Notes: a model not told the origin generated them from the sequence alone. A stretch of 64,000 nucleotides of DNA from Candidatus Parcubacteria bacterium (GCA_002869165.1 PKTK01000001.1:434001-498000); one strand, 5' to 3'. Counted from the stretch's first letter, positions 42,695-51,826 are shown. A program made the numbers and translations.

Positions 42695-43516
42695 TTATTT
42701 ATTATGTCTATTCAAATCCACCTCTATCACTGTCTTACCATCTCCATTTTCAGCTTCAAACTCTACATCAACTGATTGTTTTAATACATGATGACCGACC
42801 ACCTTGCCTTTTTTGCCGTCCACATTTACTCTTCTTCCGATATCATGTAATTTTTTCATAGATTCTTCATAGCCTTTTTGCTCGTATGAAAGACAACACA
42901 TCAATCTACCACACACTCCGGAAATCCTATCAGAGCCCCTGTGAGAACATTGCTGCATTTCTGCCATATCTGAAGTAATAGAACATAATTCTTTTAAATA
43001 TCCTCGACAACACAAACATCTTCCACAGGCCCCCAAATCCCCCATAATATTGGCCTCATCTCTAATACCAATTTGTTGAAGTCTGATTGATTTACTGAAA
43101 TGCCTGGTCATATCTTTGACCATATTTCTAAAATCAACTCGTCCATCAGCAATAAAGGCAAATGTTATTCTGGATCTATCAAATGAAAAATGCACATCCA
43201 CAAATTTCATGGGTAAATCGTATTTGTCTTTCAAGCTTTTGGCAAATTCAAGCGCTTCGTTTCTTTCTTTTGGCCCAGCCAACTCACCAGTATCGTGAAT
43301 TGCTGCCATTCTTATAATATCATTTATTTCTTCTTCGGTTACTTCTGGATTCTCTTTTTTAACGTCGCTTAGTGTAGTAAATCCGATAACTGCTCCAATC
43401 TCAGTTGCATTATCTATTTTAACAATCACTTTATCGTTTTCAGATATTTCCAAGTCATTGAGCTTAAAAAAATGGATCTTATCCCAAGAAGCAAATTGTA
43501 CTTTAGCTAATCTCAT
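42695..43516 (-). CDS. ricT: PSP1-domain protein RicT (YaaT)
   Basis: A 273-residue PSP1 C-terminal domain protein related to Bacillus RicT, part of an Fe-S-containing complex that affects RNA maturation. The family's cysteine pattern is clear: 'GACGRCLCCRGYLKELC', 'MQQCSHRGSDRISGVCGRLM' and 'MCCLSYEQ'. RicA and RicF partners are not seen here. The gene stands between tsf and gap. Confidence 0.92.
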   Translation of the reverse strand: MRLAKVQFASWDKIHFFKLNDLEISENDKVIVKIDNATEIGAVIGFTTLSDVKKENPEVTEEEINDIIRMAAIHDTGELAGPKERNEALEFAKSLKDKYDLPMKFVDVHFSFDRSRITFAFIADGRVDFRNMVKDMTRHFSKSIRLQQIGIRDEANIMGDLGACGRCLCCRGYLKELCSITSDMAEMQQCSHRGSDRISGVCGRLMCCLSYEQKGYEESMKKLHDIGRRVNVDGKKGKVVGHHVLKQSVDVEFEAENGDGKTVIEVDLNRHNK

Positions 43517-43555
43517 ATATTTAAAGGGTTAAATTGTTATATTGTTTATAAAGTT

Positions 43556-43662
43556 TTGTCATCCTGGGGCTCGGAATGAAGTGAAGAGAACACGGGATCC
43601 AGTATCATTCTATCACGTATAAGGGATTTCTTCAGTCGTTCCACTCCTTACGAAATGACAAG
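43556..43662. repeat. composite TGTCATCC / AAATGACA element
   Basis: TTTGTCATCCTGGGGCTCGG runs rightward and CGTTCCACTCCTTACGAAATGACA closes it. It joins the left end of the 39381 type to the right end of the 24797 type, as if two elements had recombined. Confidence 0.65.
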
Positions 43663-43689
43663 TTAAGTATAAAGCTTTTAAGTTTTAAT

Positions 43690-43716
43690 TGAAGAGCAGG
43701 AATACTCCTGCTCTCT
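43690..43716 (-). terminator. terminator of tsf
   Basis: A GAGAGCAGGAGT / ACTCCTGCTCTTC-like stem with a 3-nt loop, directly after the tsf stop on the minus strand. Confidence 0.7.
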
Positions 43717-43726
43717 ATATCAAAAT

Positions 43727-44527
43727 TTAAAGTGAGAATCTTACAAACTTTTCAATTTTAGCATCTCCGAGAACATCTTCAATTTTTTTCTTATCATCTT
43801 TGATAAATTCTTGCTTTAGAAGACATACTTCAGAATAATATTTTTCAATTTTTCCTTTCAAAATATTTTCAATAATATTTTCTGGCTTACCTTCTTTTAG
43901 AAGTTGCTCTTTATATATTTCTTTTTCCTTGTCTGTTTCATCAGCTGGAACTTCACTAGGATCAATATATTTAGGACTTGAGGCAGCAATATGCATGGCA
44001 ATGTCTTTAGCTAGTTCATTATCGATCTTTTTGTCAAATGATACTAAAACACCAATTTTACCACCCATATGAGAATAAGCAGCTACTGAACCATTTTCTG
44101 ATTTTAGCATTTCTATCCCTTTAACGCCCATTTTTTCGCCAATTGTTCCACTTAGATTATCTAGGGTTTCTTGAGCTGTTCCTTCTGACATGGGTTCTGC
44201 CATTAACTCTTCAAGTGAAGCTGGTTTTTTACTTTTTAGAATTTAAAATAACTCTTTGGCATAAGCTTGAAATTTATCGTTTTTTACAACAAAATCAGTT
44301 TCAGCGTTTATTTCAAAAGCATAACCTTCGGTATTATCTTCATTTGTTTCAACTAACACAATACCTTCATTGGTTTCTCTTTCACCTCTTTTAGCTGCTT
44401 TTGCAATTCCTTTTTTACGTAGGATCTCTACTGCCTTTTCAATATCTCCGCCAGTCTCATCAAGAGCTTTTTTACATTCAACCATGCCTGCTCCTGTTTT
44501 TTCACGAAGTAATTTAATTTTTTCCAT
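43727..44527 (-). CDS. tsf: elongation factor Ts, interrupted by in-frame TAA
   Basis: A 267-codon frame is broken only by TAA at 44243-44245 (codon 95). The N-terminal part has the UBA-like 'IKLLREKTGAGMVECKKAL' and the core 'AFEINAETDFVVKND'. The second part continues in frame with 'ILKSKKPASLEELMAE', 'AAYSHMGGKIGVLVSFD' and 'IAMHIAASSPKYI'. The junction reads 'AKELF-stop-ILKSKK', where GAA (Glu) is plausible. EF-Ts recharges EF-Tu and is normally essential. As rpsB just upstream is intact, a base-calling error or a true nonsense mutation with readthrough must be separated by reads. Confidence 0.92.
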
Positions 44528-44537
44528 AGAATTCGTA

Positions 44538-44663
44538 TGTCATTGCGAGCGACAGCGAAGCAATCTCGATTTTTTACAATGACTTTAAATATTATTTATT
44601 CATTACGAAAAATTCAAGCGATATATTCATGAGATTGCCACGTCGCTTCGCTCCTCGCAATGA
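44538..44663. repeat. inverted GTCATTGCGAGCGAC element
   Basis: ATGTCATTGCGAGCGACAGCG...CTCG at the left and CGAGATTGCCACGTCGCTTCGCTCCTCGCAATGACAA at the right form a 126-bp inverted element between rpsB and tsf, which otherwise would be one operon. Confidence 0.8.
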
Positions 44664-44672
44664 CAAAAGTTT

Positions 44673-45362
44673 TTAGGCTTTCTTTTTTACTCCACTCAAT
44701 GTATCTTTGATAGCATTCAAAACCAATTTAATAGTTTTAGTTGCATAATCATTTGATGGAATTGGATATTTAATTCCAGTTGGATTGGTGTTGGTATCAC
44801 AAATCGCCACTACTGGAATATTCTTCTTTTTTGCTTCCAAGATTGCGGTTTTTTCAATTTTGATGTCCCAAATAAACAAAGCATCAGGAAGTTTGTTCAT
44901 ATTAGTCAAACCACCTACCTTAAGCTCTAATTTTTCGATCTCTCTAGAAATTTCCAGTTGCTCTTTTTTGGTATATCTACTTAATTTACCAGTTGACTTA
45001 TCATCAAGAAGGTCTTTGTACTTTTTAATAAGTTTTTTGATTACCAAAAAATTTGTCAAAGTTCCACCCATCCATTTCTCACAAATATAAGGTTGGTTAA
45101 GATCTGTAGCTGTTTTTTTAATAAGTTCTTTGACTTGCATTTTTGTACCTACAAAAAGAATGGTTTTTCCTTCTTCTGTAAGCTTGGTCATAAAGGCAAG
45201 CGCATCTTCAAATTTTTGCTTAGATTGAACTAAGTCAATAATGTGAACACCGTTTCTTTTGCCAAAAATAAAAGGCGCCATTTTGGGATGCCACTTACTA
45301 GTTCGGTGGCCAAAATGCATGCCTGACTTAAGCATTTGTTCAATGCTAGGAATTTTACTCAT
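44673..45362 (-). CDS. rpsB: 30S ribosomal protein uS2
   Basis: A 229-residue uS2: 'MLKSGMHFGHRTSKWHPKM', 'NGVHIIDLVQ', 'EKWMGGTLTNF' and 'ICDTNTNPTGIKYPIPSND' are all canonical. It precedes tsf, the standard order. A long leader and promoter lie upstream. Confidence 0.97.
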   Translation of the reverse strand: MSKIPSIEQMLKSGMHFGHRTSKWHPKMAPFIFGKRNGVHIIDLVQSKQKFEDALAFMTKLTEEGKTILFVGTKMQVKELIKKTATDLNQPYICEKWMGGTLTNFLVIKKLIKKYKDLLDDKSTGKLSRYTKKEQLEISREIEKLELKVGGLTNMNKLPDALFIWDIKIEKTAILEAKKKNIPVVAICDTNTNPTGIKYPIPSNDYATKTIKLVLNAIKDTLSGVKKKA

Positions 45363-45446
45363 ATTTTTTCCTTTGTTCTTCTATCTAGATTCACGCTAAT
45401 TTTTAATTCTCTTATTTTAAGATTTAACATTTTTCTTAAAAATTTG

Positions 45447-45532
45447 TCATTTCGACCGAAGGGAGAAATCTATAATATTTAAATAGTAACACGTATTATA
45501 GATCTCTCCTCCATCCTGTCGTCGAGATGACA
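45447..45532. repeat. inverted GTCATTTCGACCGAAGG element in rpsB leader
   Basis: TTGTCATTTCGACCGAAGGG...AGAAATCTATA at the left and AGATCTCTCC...GTCGAGATGACAAG at the right form an 86-bp element inside the rpsB leader. Confidence 0.75.
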
Positions 45533-45665
45533 AGAAGAAGAGATATAAATAAACTAATATTAGCGAAGGAATTGTTTTTCTAGATATGAAAGATTTTAAT
45601 AAATAAATTATATAAAAAGCCAGAGGCTTTTTGTATAGTTAAGGACAAAATACGTCCAATAACTA

Positions 45666-45695
45666 AAACATGACCCAAAAATGAGTCATGTTTTA
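45666..45695 (-). terminator. terminator of paralogue cluster
   Basis: An AAAACATGAC / GTCATGTTTT stem with a T-rich minus-strand end, about 30 bp past the last paralogue. Confidence 0.75.
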
Positions 45696-45724
45696 ATATT
45701 ATATAATTTGAGTATTTTTGTCAA
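45696..45724 (-). promoter_or_regulatory. rpsB promoter with 330-nt leader
   Basis: Minus-strand TTGACA (45719-45724), 17-bp spacer and TAATAT (45696-45701), overlapping the end of the upstream gene's terminator. The leader contains a GGAC / GTCC hairpin and an AAAAAGCC..GGCTTTTT hairpin (45615-45635) that could attenuate transcription, plus the repeat at 45447-45532. Confidence 0.75.
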
Positions 45725-45725
45725 G

Positions 45726-46151
45726 TTATATTTCACAACAAATAAGTCTTGCTTGAATTCCACAATCAGTATCATTTATTGTATATAGCACGGTTCTTTC
45801 ATCCTGCATATAGTCACCAACATAATCCTTATCCACCGTACAACCATGATATTCATACCCCTGTCTTCTTTTCATTGAATGACTTACTATAATCTCGTCT
45901 GCGTCACAGCTTAATGTCAAGTTTTTGTCAAATGTTAAGCCTTCAACTACACGACACTTGTTTGATATTCCTCCAAAATCATCATCTAGATTATTCCACA
46001 TCGTCTGGGTAACAGTATCTCCAGCTGACATATTATAACTATTTAAATAAGCTAATACATATGCTCCAAAAGGAGAAAGAACAGCGGCCGAGATAATTAA
46101 AACAAACATAATAACAAATATGGCCGTCAATTTTATTTTAATATTTTTCAT
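45726..46151 (-). CDS. tandem paralogue 3: exported Cys-rich protein
   Basis: A 141-residue protein with an N-terminal hydrophobic helix (about 8-32). A conserved 'YLNSY....GD..T..MWNNL' stretch follows, then 'DDFGGIS' and a Cys-rich end ('LTLSCDADEIIVSHSM', 'QDERTVLYTI', 'CGIQARLICCEI'). Six Cys are shared by the three neighbours, suggesting a disulfide-stabilised head. ATG 46151 is chosen by comparison with the paralogues. I do not recognise the family; the helix plus small head recalls minor pilins, but no prepilin cleavage site is visible. Confidence 0.75.
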   Translation of the reverse strand: MKNIKIKLTAIFVIMFVLIISAAVLSPFGAYVLAYLNSYNMSAGDTVTQTMWNNLDDDFGGISNKCRVVEGLTFDKNLTLSCDADEIIVSHSMKRRQGYEYHGCTVDKDYVGDYMQDERTVLYTINDTDCGIQARLICCEI

Positions 46152-46250
46152 ATTTTTTATTATTATAAAATTAAATAAACTTATAGGGTTCAAAACATTT
46201 TATCCCTAGTTTAAAGCTAAAATAAAACCTAGTTTCCAGCTGAAATTATT

Positions 46251-46667
46251 TCAGTCCAATTTACAACAAAGCAATGTTGCCTGAATGCCACAATCAGCAT
46301 CATCCAGTCTAAAAAAAACAGTTCTTTCGTCTTGTATCTCATCACCAAAATAATGTTTCATTTCACAATTAGCACTCTCAGGAACCCTTCTCATAGAATG
46401 ACTAACAACAACTTCATCAGCAGCACAAGAAAGAGTCAAAGTTTCTGCATATTCTAAGCCTTCAACAATATGACAATCACTAGAGATTCCTCCAAAATCA
46501 TCATCTAGATTATTCCACATTTCTTCTGTCAATAAGTCCCCCTCTGCTTTTTCGTAACTATTTAGATATGCCAAAACATAAGACCCAAAAGGCAAAAGAA
46601 CGGCAACGGAAACAATCAAAACAAATATGATTACAAATGATGTAGTTAGAAATTTTAAATTTTTCAT
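46251..46667 (-). CDS. tandem paralogue 2: exported Cys-rich protein
   Basis: A 138-residue protein aligned along its whole length with its two neighbours: helix at about 8-32, 'YLNSYEKAEGDLLTEEMWNN', 'LTLSCAADEVVVSHSMRR', 'QDERTVFFRL' and 'CGIQATLLCCKL'. The start has the same ATG AAA AAT context as paralogues 1 and 3. Same unknown function. Confidence 0.75.
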   Translation of the reverse strand: MKNLKFLTTSFVIIFVLIVSVAVLLPFGSYVLAYLNSYEKAEGDLLTEEMWNNLDDDFGGISSDCHIVEGLEYAETLTLSCAADEVVVSHSMRRVPESANCEMKHYFGDEIQDERTVFFRLDDADCGIQATLLCCKLD

Positions 46668-46679
46668 ATTTTTTATATT

Positions 46680-47093
46680 TTAAATATCACAACAAATTAA
46701 CTTTGCACGAATTCCACAATTTACATCCTCTATGCTAAACCAAACTGTTCTTTCATCTCGTACACTATCTCCAACATATGCTCTTATATCACAGCCAGAA
46801 TCATTTCTCCTTATCATTGAGTGGTTAATAACCGTCTCATCTGCATCACAAGAAAGAGTCATTTCTTGCGCATATGTTTCACCTGAAACCACACGACAAT
46901 CGCCACTAATTTTACCAAAGTCATCATCAAGGTTATTCCACATCTCTACAGATAATAAATCTCCAGACGACTTTTCGTAGCTATTTAAATAAGCCATAAC
47001 ATAAGATCCAAAAGGCGACAAAACAGCAACGGAAACGACAAAAACAAACACAGTAACAAACGAAATAGCTAATGTTGATTTATAGTTTTTCAT
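46680..47093 (-). CDS. tandem paralogue 1: exported Cys-rich protein
   Basis: A 137-residue protein closest in layout to paralogue 2, with 'YLNSYEKSSGDLLSVEMWNN', 'MTLSCDADETVINHSMIRR', 'RDERTVWFSI' and 'CGIRAKLICCDI'. It lies 12 bp upstream of paralogue 2 and 27 bp downstream of the Gly-rich protein gene, in one apparent operon. Confidence 0.75.
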   Translation of the reverse strand: MKNYKSTLAISFVTVFVFVVSVAVLSPFGSYVMAYLNSYEKSSGDLLSVEMWNNLDDDFGKISGDCRVVSGETYAQEMTLSCDADETVINHSMIRRNDSGCDIRAYVGDSVRDERTVWFSIEDVNCGIRAKLICCDI

Positions 47094-47120
47094 AAATTTT
47101 ATTATTTAATATAATATATT

Positions 47121-48812
47121 TTAATTACAAATATATTCGATAATAGCTTGACCATCTGCTCCATTACCTCCTACGGATTGACCTGGTCCAACAGCTCCAC
47201 CAGCTCCAACTACTAAGGTGTAAGTGTTTCCTGCTGCTACAGTTGAAGTGTAATTAACATAGGCTCCGCCTCCGCCTCCGCCAGTAGCACAACTAAAAGA
47301 ACTATATACGGATCCGCCTCCGCCTCCGCCTGGAATAGCACCATCTCCTCCAGAACTTGGTCCAGTAATATCAGTATCTCCAGCTCCTCCTGTCCCTGGT
47401 GCATTCCCGCCATCACCACCATCACCAGCAGTAGCACAATCAACTCTACCCAAACCTGCACCGCCATCAATATTTATATCACCACCTATAGCAACACCGC
47501 CTACTGCATCTACTATATCTCCGCCATAGTGCCCACCTCCTGCGAATAAGCCTGCTAGCGTAGTGTCTCCACCTGATTGACCAACATCTGCTGAAAAACC
47601 ATCACCTTTTCCACCTCCACCGCCACCCCAAAGGGAAATCTCAACAGAATCAACATCATCTGGAACAGTAAAAGTATAGGAACCTGGGGTATATGTTGTC
47701 ACAGAAGAACAAGTAGAAGGAGGTTCAGGAGATGAAGCTGAACAAAGAGTACAAGGAAATACTGAGGCATCCAAAGTACAGCAAGGAGATGAAACATTAG
47801 GTTCAACTAAAATTCTTGGACTACCCTCAGAATATATACGAGCATTTGTTGCCCATGGATGTGAAGCGTCATTAACCAAACCTACACTATAAGCTTTTCC
47901 GTCTTTGTAAACCTTTAGTGGTGAATAGCTTGTCTTTTCTTCTACGTAAGGAATGATTAAATTATCATCTTCTGCATCATCATAAATACGTAAACCAATA
48001 TCAATATATGAATTCTGAGCTGTACAATAATCGCCTGTTAAATCATACGATGTTACTTGAGGATTTAGATAAGGATTGGAGCTATAGCCACATGTCCAAT
48101 TCCATTCTGTTCCATATTCGGGAAATGATAAGCTCTGAGGATCACCAAATTCACAAAGATCAGTAGATGGAGCTGAATTAATCTCACTCACTTCTGCATA
48201 TACATCATCAGAACTGTCGCTGTTACACTTACCACAGAGTCTTGCTTCATCTGCCTGATTTGAACAACTAGTACCACCTGTAGAACTCCAATTAATAGTT
48301 CCAGCTAGTTGTACTCCAGTACTACAATCTGTTGAAAAATTACTTACTGAAGATACATAGTGGCATGTCTTGGTAATATTGCTTTCTGTGTAGGTATTAC
48401 TGTGTGGGAGAGGTGCATTATCACACCACACACCAGACTCATAGTTTGATTTCCAAGGACATATGTCTCTATAATAATTTCCATAAAATGACTTACTACT
48501 ACAACCTATTGAACTACATGTAGGATCCTTGACATACGTATTACCATCACCATCTGTAAAATATAACCAACCTGTATATCCATTATCTGAACAATCTTCT
48601 TTGGGGCTTGAACATTTATACGAAGTATCAATCTTATCCCAACAACTCTCTGTCCAAGAAGTTACTGATTCTGTCCAACAAGCAGGATCCCAATTGGAAG
48701 GAGAAGCTGTATTTACATTACTAGGACATTTATCAGCTGCATTTACTATTGAAGGCAAGGTAAGAAAACCTAAAGCAAAAACTAAGATGGTTAAAAATAT
48801 TTTTTTATGCAT
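47121..48812 (-). CDS. secreted Cys-rich and Gly-rich protein
   Basis: A 563-residue exported protein. Signal peptide at about 1-25 ('LPSIVNAA'). Residues 26-360 are Cys/Ser/Trp-rich. Residues 372-562 form a glycine-rich beta domain opening 'YTFTVPDDVDSVEISLWGGG' and ending 'GGNGADGQAIIEYIC', a type seen in many bacterial surface proteins. It precedes the three paralogues and could be an adhesin or a large component of the same surface structure. Its high Gly content creates long spurious frames on other strands. Confidence 0.8.
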   Translation of the reverse strand: MHKKIFLTILVFALGFLTLPSIVNAADKCPSNVNTASPSNWDPACWTESVTSWTESCWDKIDTSYKCSSPKEDCSDNGYTGWLYFTDGDGNTYVKDPTCSSIGCSSKSFYGNYYRDICPWKSNYESGVWCDNAPLPHSNTYTESNITKTCHYVSSVSNFSTDCSTGVQLAGTINWSSTGGTSCSNQADEARLCGKCNSDSSDDVYAEVSEINSAPSTDLCEFGDPQSLSFPEYGTEWNWTCGYSSNPYLNPQVTSYDLTGDYCTAQNSYIDIGLRIYDDAEDDNLIIPYVEEKTSYSPLKVYKDGKAYSVGLVNDASHPWATNARIYSEGSPRILVEPNVSSPCCTLDASVFPCTLCSASSPEPPSTCSSVTTYTPGSYTFTVPDDVDSVEISLWGGGGGGKGDGFSADVGQSGGDTTLAGLFAGGGHYGGDIVDAVGGVAIGGDINIDGGAGLGRVDCATAGDGGDGGNAPGTGGAGDTDITGPSSGGDGAIPGGGGGGSVYSSFSCATGGGGGGAYVNYTSTVAAGNTYTLVVGAGGAVGPGQSVGGNGADGQAIIEYICN

Positions 48813-48823
48813 ATTATTAAATT

Positions 48824-50197
48824 TTAATTTAGTAATTCTTTAGCCTTCTCCTCATACTCAGCTTGTTTTGAACTATCTCCCATTTCCCTATAATCAAAAG
48901 AAATCTGATAATAAGAACTTATCAAGAGACTTTCCTTTTCTGGAAGTAATATTGAAACATCACTAGAAACTAATTCTATCGCCCTTTCAGCTTCCCCAAT
49001 CGACTCTTCATATTTTTCCTGCATATACAATGCCTGAGCTAAAGTTAAATGATTTCCAGCTTGATTTGTGTTTATATCAACTGCTTTTCTAGCGTAATCT
49101 ACTGATGAATCATAATCTTTTTCATATATGCTAAGCTTTGAAAAAGCAACGTATAAACTTGCTTCCATTGGCGCCATAAGCAAGGCCTCTTCAAGATTCT
49201 CCCTAGCACCAATCAAATTCATATTTCTTAAATCAATAGATGATAAAACCCTATAAGCATTCATCTTTTCACCTGAATCTGAACTTTCGTTACTTATTAC
49301 TTTTTGACAGTTTAATTTTGCTTTTTCAAACTCCCCTTTTGAAACATACAAATTGCACAGGTTAGAATAAATAAAAGAATGTTTGTCTGTGTCATCTAAC
49401 TCACTGGCTGTTTCAAGATCTTCTACTGCATTATCTAATAATCCTAACATTCTATTGCTATGCCCTCTACCTGCGTAAGCTTTAAAATTTTCTGAGTCTA
49501 ACTCTATTGCCTTGGTATAATTGTCTTTTGCATTTTCGTAGTGTGGCTCTATTTCATAAATATAAGCTTTTACTCTAAATACTTCAGAATTTTCTGGATC
49601 GAGTTGCTCTGCTGATGCGACTGCTTCAAAGGCTTTCTCTACATACTCATCCTGACTACCACCCATTGCCTGATCGTTAAGGGCTTTTTCAGCATAAGCT
49701 AAAGCCAACGATAGAAATGAATCTATATCACTAGCATCTGCTTCTGTTTTTTCTGTGAGAAGTTCAATTCTGTTAAGATTTTTATTTCTTATGTATATTG
49801 CCTCAAGTTCGTCTGGATAATTCTCTCTCAAATAAGCTTCTTTTGACCTAAGGGCTAACAAGCACGCAGAAATTTGATCAGCTACTGATATAGCTTCACA
49901 AAAAGATTCATCCAAAGTTGCTAGAGCCTGATTGTAATAATGAATATCTGTTATGGCTTGCTTACAGTTTTCTTTCATTTTCTCACTTTTTATCTTGTCA
50001 CAATCATCGATATTCTTGGAGTAAACAGCGGAAGCAAAATTATCAGAATCACTAGGAATTTTCTTTTGAATCTGGGAAATTGATTGATTTGCATTTTGGT
50101 CTGAGTTGTCATTCTTGAAGACAAAAAAAGCAAGCACTCCTAGGGCGATTACAGCAAATAATACAAATACAATCCAAATTATTTTATCTTTATTCAT
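48824..50197 (-). CDS. membrane-anchored TPR protein
   Basis: A 457-residue protein with an N-terminal membrane helix (about 6-27), then an Asp/Asn/Gln-rich linker. From about 150 on come tandem tetratricopeptide repeats with the usual Gly/Ala/Tyr spacing ('AKDNYTKAIELDSENFKAYA', 'LGLLDNAVEDLETASELDD'). TPR proteins act as assembly scaffolds. It lies 11 bp upstream of the Gly-rich secreted protein, so a role in that cluster's assembly is plausible. Confidence 0.82.
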   Translation of the reverse strand: MNKDKIIWIVFVLFAVIALGVLAFFVFKNDNSDQNANQSISQIQKKIPSDSDNFASAVYSKNIDDCDKIKSEKMKENCKQAITDIHYYNQALATLDESFCEAISVADQISACLLALRSKEAYLRENYPDELEAIYIRNKNLNRIELLTEKTEADASDIDSFLSLALAYAEKALNDQAMGGSQDEYVEKAFEAVASAEQLDPENSEVFRVKAYIYEIEPHYENAKDNYTKAIELDSENFKAYAGRGHSNRMLGLLDNAVEDLETASELDDTDKHSFIYSNLCNLYVSKGEFEKAKLNCQKVISNESSDSGEKMNAYRVLSSIDLRNMNLIGARENLEEALLMAPMEASLYVAFSKLSIYEKDYDSSVDYARKAVDINTNQAGNHLTLAQALYMQEKYEESIGEAERAIELVSSDVSILLPEKESLLISSYYQISFDYREMGDSSKQAEYEEKAKELLN

Positions 50198-50262
50198 ATT
50201 TCAAATTTATAGTTAATTATTTTATTATCTGACATTCTCATTAAAACAGCCAGAAAAATAAT

Positions 50263-50538
50263 TTACTGAACTAACCACATGCTACCATTTTCAACCTCTG
50301 CTGGTAGATCACTTCCTGTCATTTTTTGAATAACTAAACCACCTTCAGCCTGAAATTTACCTGATTTAGCCTGAGTGTCATCACCGGTATTTATTGGAGC
50401 TGGTACATTACCTTCAACTGGAGCATCAGTTGGAGAGGTCCAGGCGGCCAAAAGACCCTGAAAAGAAAGTGAAAGTCCTAGAGTGATTGCAACTGCAAAA
50501 AAAACAATTGTAAAAATTTTAAAATTTTCCTTTTTCAT
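50263..50538 (-). CDS. short exported protein of the 'AW..P...P..GNV.APIN' type
   Basis: A 91-residue protein with a signal or anchor helix (about 10-32) followed by 'AAWTSPTDAPVEGNVPAPIN' and 'TQAKSGKFQAEGGLVIQK'. This start is common among secreted CPR proteins that usually continue into larger variable domains. Here it stops early at 'SMWLVQ', so it may be a minimal or truncated member. It is the first gene of the secreted cluster. Confidence 0.75.
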   Translation of the reverse strand: MKKENFKIFTIVFFAVAITLGLSLSFQGLLAAWTSPTDAPVEGNVPAPINTGDDTQAKSGKFQAEGGLVIQKMTGSDLPAEVENGSMWLVQ

Positions 50539-50595
50539 AAAAGTTTTATTTGAAGACTTGTCTTCAATTTGATTATTAATTTAATATATTATTAA

Positions 50596-51756
50596 TTATA
50601 ACACATTTTGCCGAATATCGCATCCGCAGTTTTTACTTATAACTCCTCCCCCTATTAGCCTGTCTCCCTGATACCAAACCACACTCTGGCCAACAGTGAT
50701 AGCTCGCTGTTTTTCATAAAATCTTGACTTTACAATCTTCCCATTTTTAAATATTTTATTTAATATTGGCCATTTTATTATATTATTAATTATTAATTTT
50801 GTTTTAACGGGCTTATGTCTATACCTAATTACTGCCTCACAATCAGATCTCTTTTTTGGTTTTTTATTGCTAATAAAATTATTTTCTTCTGATTCCAAAC
50901 AATCACTCATGAGCAAACTATCCACAGGATCACTTACGACATACAAAATATTTCTAACATTATCCACACCTGCTACATAGTATGGGCCTGTTCCTCCAAT
51001 ATTGACCCCTCTTCTTTGGCCAATAGTGTAAAGTGGTAAACCATCATGTTCGCCAATCTCTTTTGTTACTCTTTTGTCTTTTTCTTTCTTGTCAGTAACT
51101 AATATTATTTTTCCCTTTGTTAACTTTAACTTCTTTTTTAAAAAATCATTCTGTTCAATCGCTTTTCCAGATTCGGTCAAAAAGCAAATATCCATGCTCT
51201 CCTTTTCAAGTATTGGGATTCCTTCTTGTTTTACCATCTTTTTAATATCTTCCTTTTCATAATTACCCAAAGGAAACAAAATATTTTTTAGCTGATCTTG
51301 TTTTAGGTTATAAAGAAAATAACTTTGGTCCTTGGTCTTGTCTATACCCTTAAAAATCTCAAACTCTTTTATTTCTTTGTTGTATTTATTAATCACATAA
51401 TGCCCAGTTGCTAAAAAGTCCGCTCCCAATCTATCTTTCCACTTCATCAACTCACCAAATTTTATAACCTTGTTGCATTTTACGCATGGATTTGGCGTCT
51501 GCCCCTGTTCATACGACTCAATAAAATAATCAATTATTTCTCTTTTGAATTCTTGGCTGACATTAACAGGATAAAACTTAATTTTTAAAAAATCACAAAC
51601 CTTTCTTGCAGCAAGCTCTGCTTCCTGGTAATTATCTCCAATTCGCATAAAAACCCCCTCTACTTGATACCCTTGTTTTTTTAATAAAAAAGCAGCGGCG
51701 CTACTATCAACACCGCCAGAAATTGCTACTAGTACTTTTTGTTTTGGTTTACTCAT
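50596..51756 (-). CDS. mnmA: tRNA-specific 2-thiouridylase MnmA
   Basis: A 386-residue enzyme that thiolates the wobble uridine of tRNA-Lys, -Glu and -Gln; a tRNA-Lys(TTT) gene is at 22674. The PP-loop is 'ISGGVDSSAAAFLL', the catalytic Cys pair lies in 'NPCVKCNKVIKF' and 'DICFLTESG', and 'LYTIGQRRGVNIGG' is conserved. Length is normal. Confidence 0.96.
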   Translation of the reverse strand: MSKPKQKVLVAISGGVDSSAAAFLLKKQGYQVEGVFMRIGDNYQEAELAARKVCDFLKIKFYPVNVSQEFKREIIDYFIESYEQGQTPNPCVKCNKVIKFGELMKWKDRLGADFLATGHYVINKYNKEIKEFEIFKGIDKTKDQSYFLYNLKQDQLKNILFPLGNYEKEDIKKMVKQEGIPILEKESMDICFLTESGKAIEQNDFLKKKLKLTKGKIILVTDKKEKDKRVTKEIGEHDGLPLYTIGQRRGVNIGGTGPYYVAGVDNVRNILYVVSDPVDSLLMSDCLESEENNFISNKKPKKRSDCEAVIRYRHKPVKTKLIINNIIKWPILNKIFKNGKIVKSRFYEKQRAITVGQSVVWYQGDRLIGGGVISKNCGCDIRQNVL

Positions 51757-51826
51757 ATATTCATCGCCCGCTATTTTACAAATAGCTTACAAATTTACTA
51801 ATATAATCATTCAAGCCTCCTTTTTT

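Noticed and set aside
9800..44245. UAA reassigned to glutamate
   Set aside because: TAA is the most frequent genuine stop in the window (rpmE, prfA, recR, rplU, rpsB and others) and an intact RF1 is encoded, so a global reassignment is not credible.
47237..47470. Overlapping hydrophobic frame in the glycine-rich gene
   Set aside because: It is a by-product of repeated GGN codons and lacks a start signal.
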